A program made the translations under genes and the position numbers. Shown here piece by piece: positions 5,497 through 5,736 of a DNA stretch of 5,736 bases. Under the pieces are notes generated by a model. That model was not told where the DNA came from and made no database searches. It saw only the letters and a program-made list of their open reading frames with translations. The DNA comes from Actinomycetota bacterium (GTDB taxonomy: Bacteria > Actinomycetota > Actinomycetes > S36-B12), in NCBI GenBank assembly GCA_009700485.1, contig WLLZ01000110.1:1-5736 (forward strand), read 5' to 3'. The stretch's first letter is position 1, and each line of letters opens with the position of its first letter.

Positions 5497-5736
5497 GAGT
5501 CTCCGCAGGCGCATGAACTACCCGCGTTAGGGTTATCGATCGTGAACCCTTGCTTTTCGATGGTGTCGACGAAATCAATGGTGGCTCCACCAAGGTATGG
5601 GGAGCTCATGCGATCGGTAACTACGCCAACTCCGTTGTAATCCTTTATGACATCACCGTCGAGGCTGCGGTCGTCAAAGAAGAGCTGGTAGCGAAGGCCC
5701 GAGCAACCCCCGGGTTGCACTGCAATCCGCAAGGAG
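5487..5736 (-). CDS. erpA: A-type iron-sulfur carrier, ErpA/IscA/HesB family (5' end outside window)
   Basis: Carries and inserts iron-sulfur clusters into target proteins in the cytoplasm. The last 82 or so codons are visible. They include the A-type cysteine ligands: one in PGGCSGLRY (codon 5703-5705) and two in the C-terminal SCACGDSF (codons 5511-5513 and 5505-5507), giving the C-x(63)-C-x-C spacing of the family. MSSPYLGGATIDFVDT and EKQGFTIDNPNA are typical of the actinobacterial Rv2204c type as recalled. The usual length is about 115-120 residues, so about 35 N-terminal residues lie beyond position 5736. A TTG at 5732 could look like a start, but it is the internal Leu of the LRIAVQPGGC block and should not be used. 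It leads the operon-like run erpA-DCC-adoK-aat. In many Actinobacteria, as I recall, the gene stands near ctaC and adoK, as here. Confidence 0.95.
   Translation of the reverse strand, partial: SLRIAVQPGGCSGLRYQLFFDDRSLDGDVIKDYNGVGVVTDRMSSPYLGGATIDFVDTIEKQGFTIDNPNAGSSCACGDSFS

Noticed and set aside
5477..5593. Longer start (ATG 5593) for the DCC protein, adding 39 residues
   Set aside because: The extension runs through erpA in another frame, carries no family similarity, and the ATG at 5476 sits right before the conserved FDGDCGFC strand.
5730..5732. TTG at 5732 as the erpA start
   Set aside because: It encodes the internal Leu of the conserved LRIAVQPGGC block; family members have about 35 residues before it, so the gene runs off the window.

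Overview
The window looks like a chromosomal segment of an actinobacterium, probably an uncultured member of Actinomycetia with moderate GC (roughly mid-50s percent by eye). Two things support this. The AdoK-type kinase and the ErpA/HesB-type protein read almost like the Mycobacterium tuberculosis Rv2202c and Rv2204c proteins as I remember them. The order erpA - adoK - ctaC is also the one I recall around Rv2204c-Rv2200c. No RNA gene, insertion sequence, CRISPR array or phage feature was found. The window is densely coding, and the largest non-coding gap is only about 85-130 bases.

Layout. On the minus strand, positions 1-1931 hold ctaC (cytochrome c oxidase subunit II, a predicted lipoprotein with a CuA site) followed by ctaD (subunit I, 3' end cut by the window edge). 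The two overlap by ATGA. A short divergent intergenic region with a GC-rich stem-loop separates ctaC from a plus-strand pair (2017/2062-3419): a cysteine desulfurase-fold protein and a TusA-like sulfur carrier, joined by a TAATG stop/start overlap. The pair meets a minus-strand run tail to tail with a 4-base overlap. That run, in transcription order, is erpA (5' end cut by the window edge), a small DCC/DUF393 protein, adoK (adenosine kinase) and aat (leucyl/phenylalanyl-tRNA-protein transferase). It is tightly spaced and probably one operon.

How the genes may work together. CtaC and CtaD form the copper/heme core of the aa3-type terminal oxidase. ErpA, the desulfurase-like protein and TusA all belong to families that handle sulfur or iron-sulfur clusters, and the DCC protein is a predicted thiol protein. 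AdoK salvages adenosine and Aat marks proteins for N-end-rule degradation; these look like housekeeping passengers.

The most notable observation is that the desulfurase-like protein keeps the catalytic-cysteine loop but lacks the PLP-binding lysine and the PLP-stacking histidine. It has only two lysines in the whole chain. It therefore looks like a pseudoenzyme, or an enzyme with changed chemistry, paired with a TusA that appears intact.
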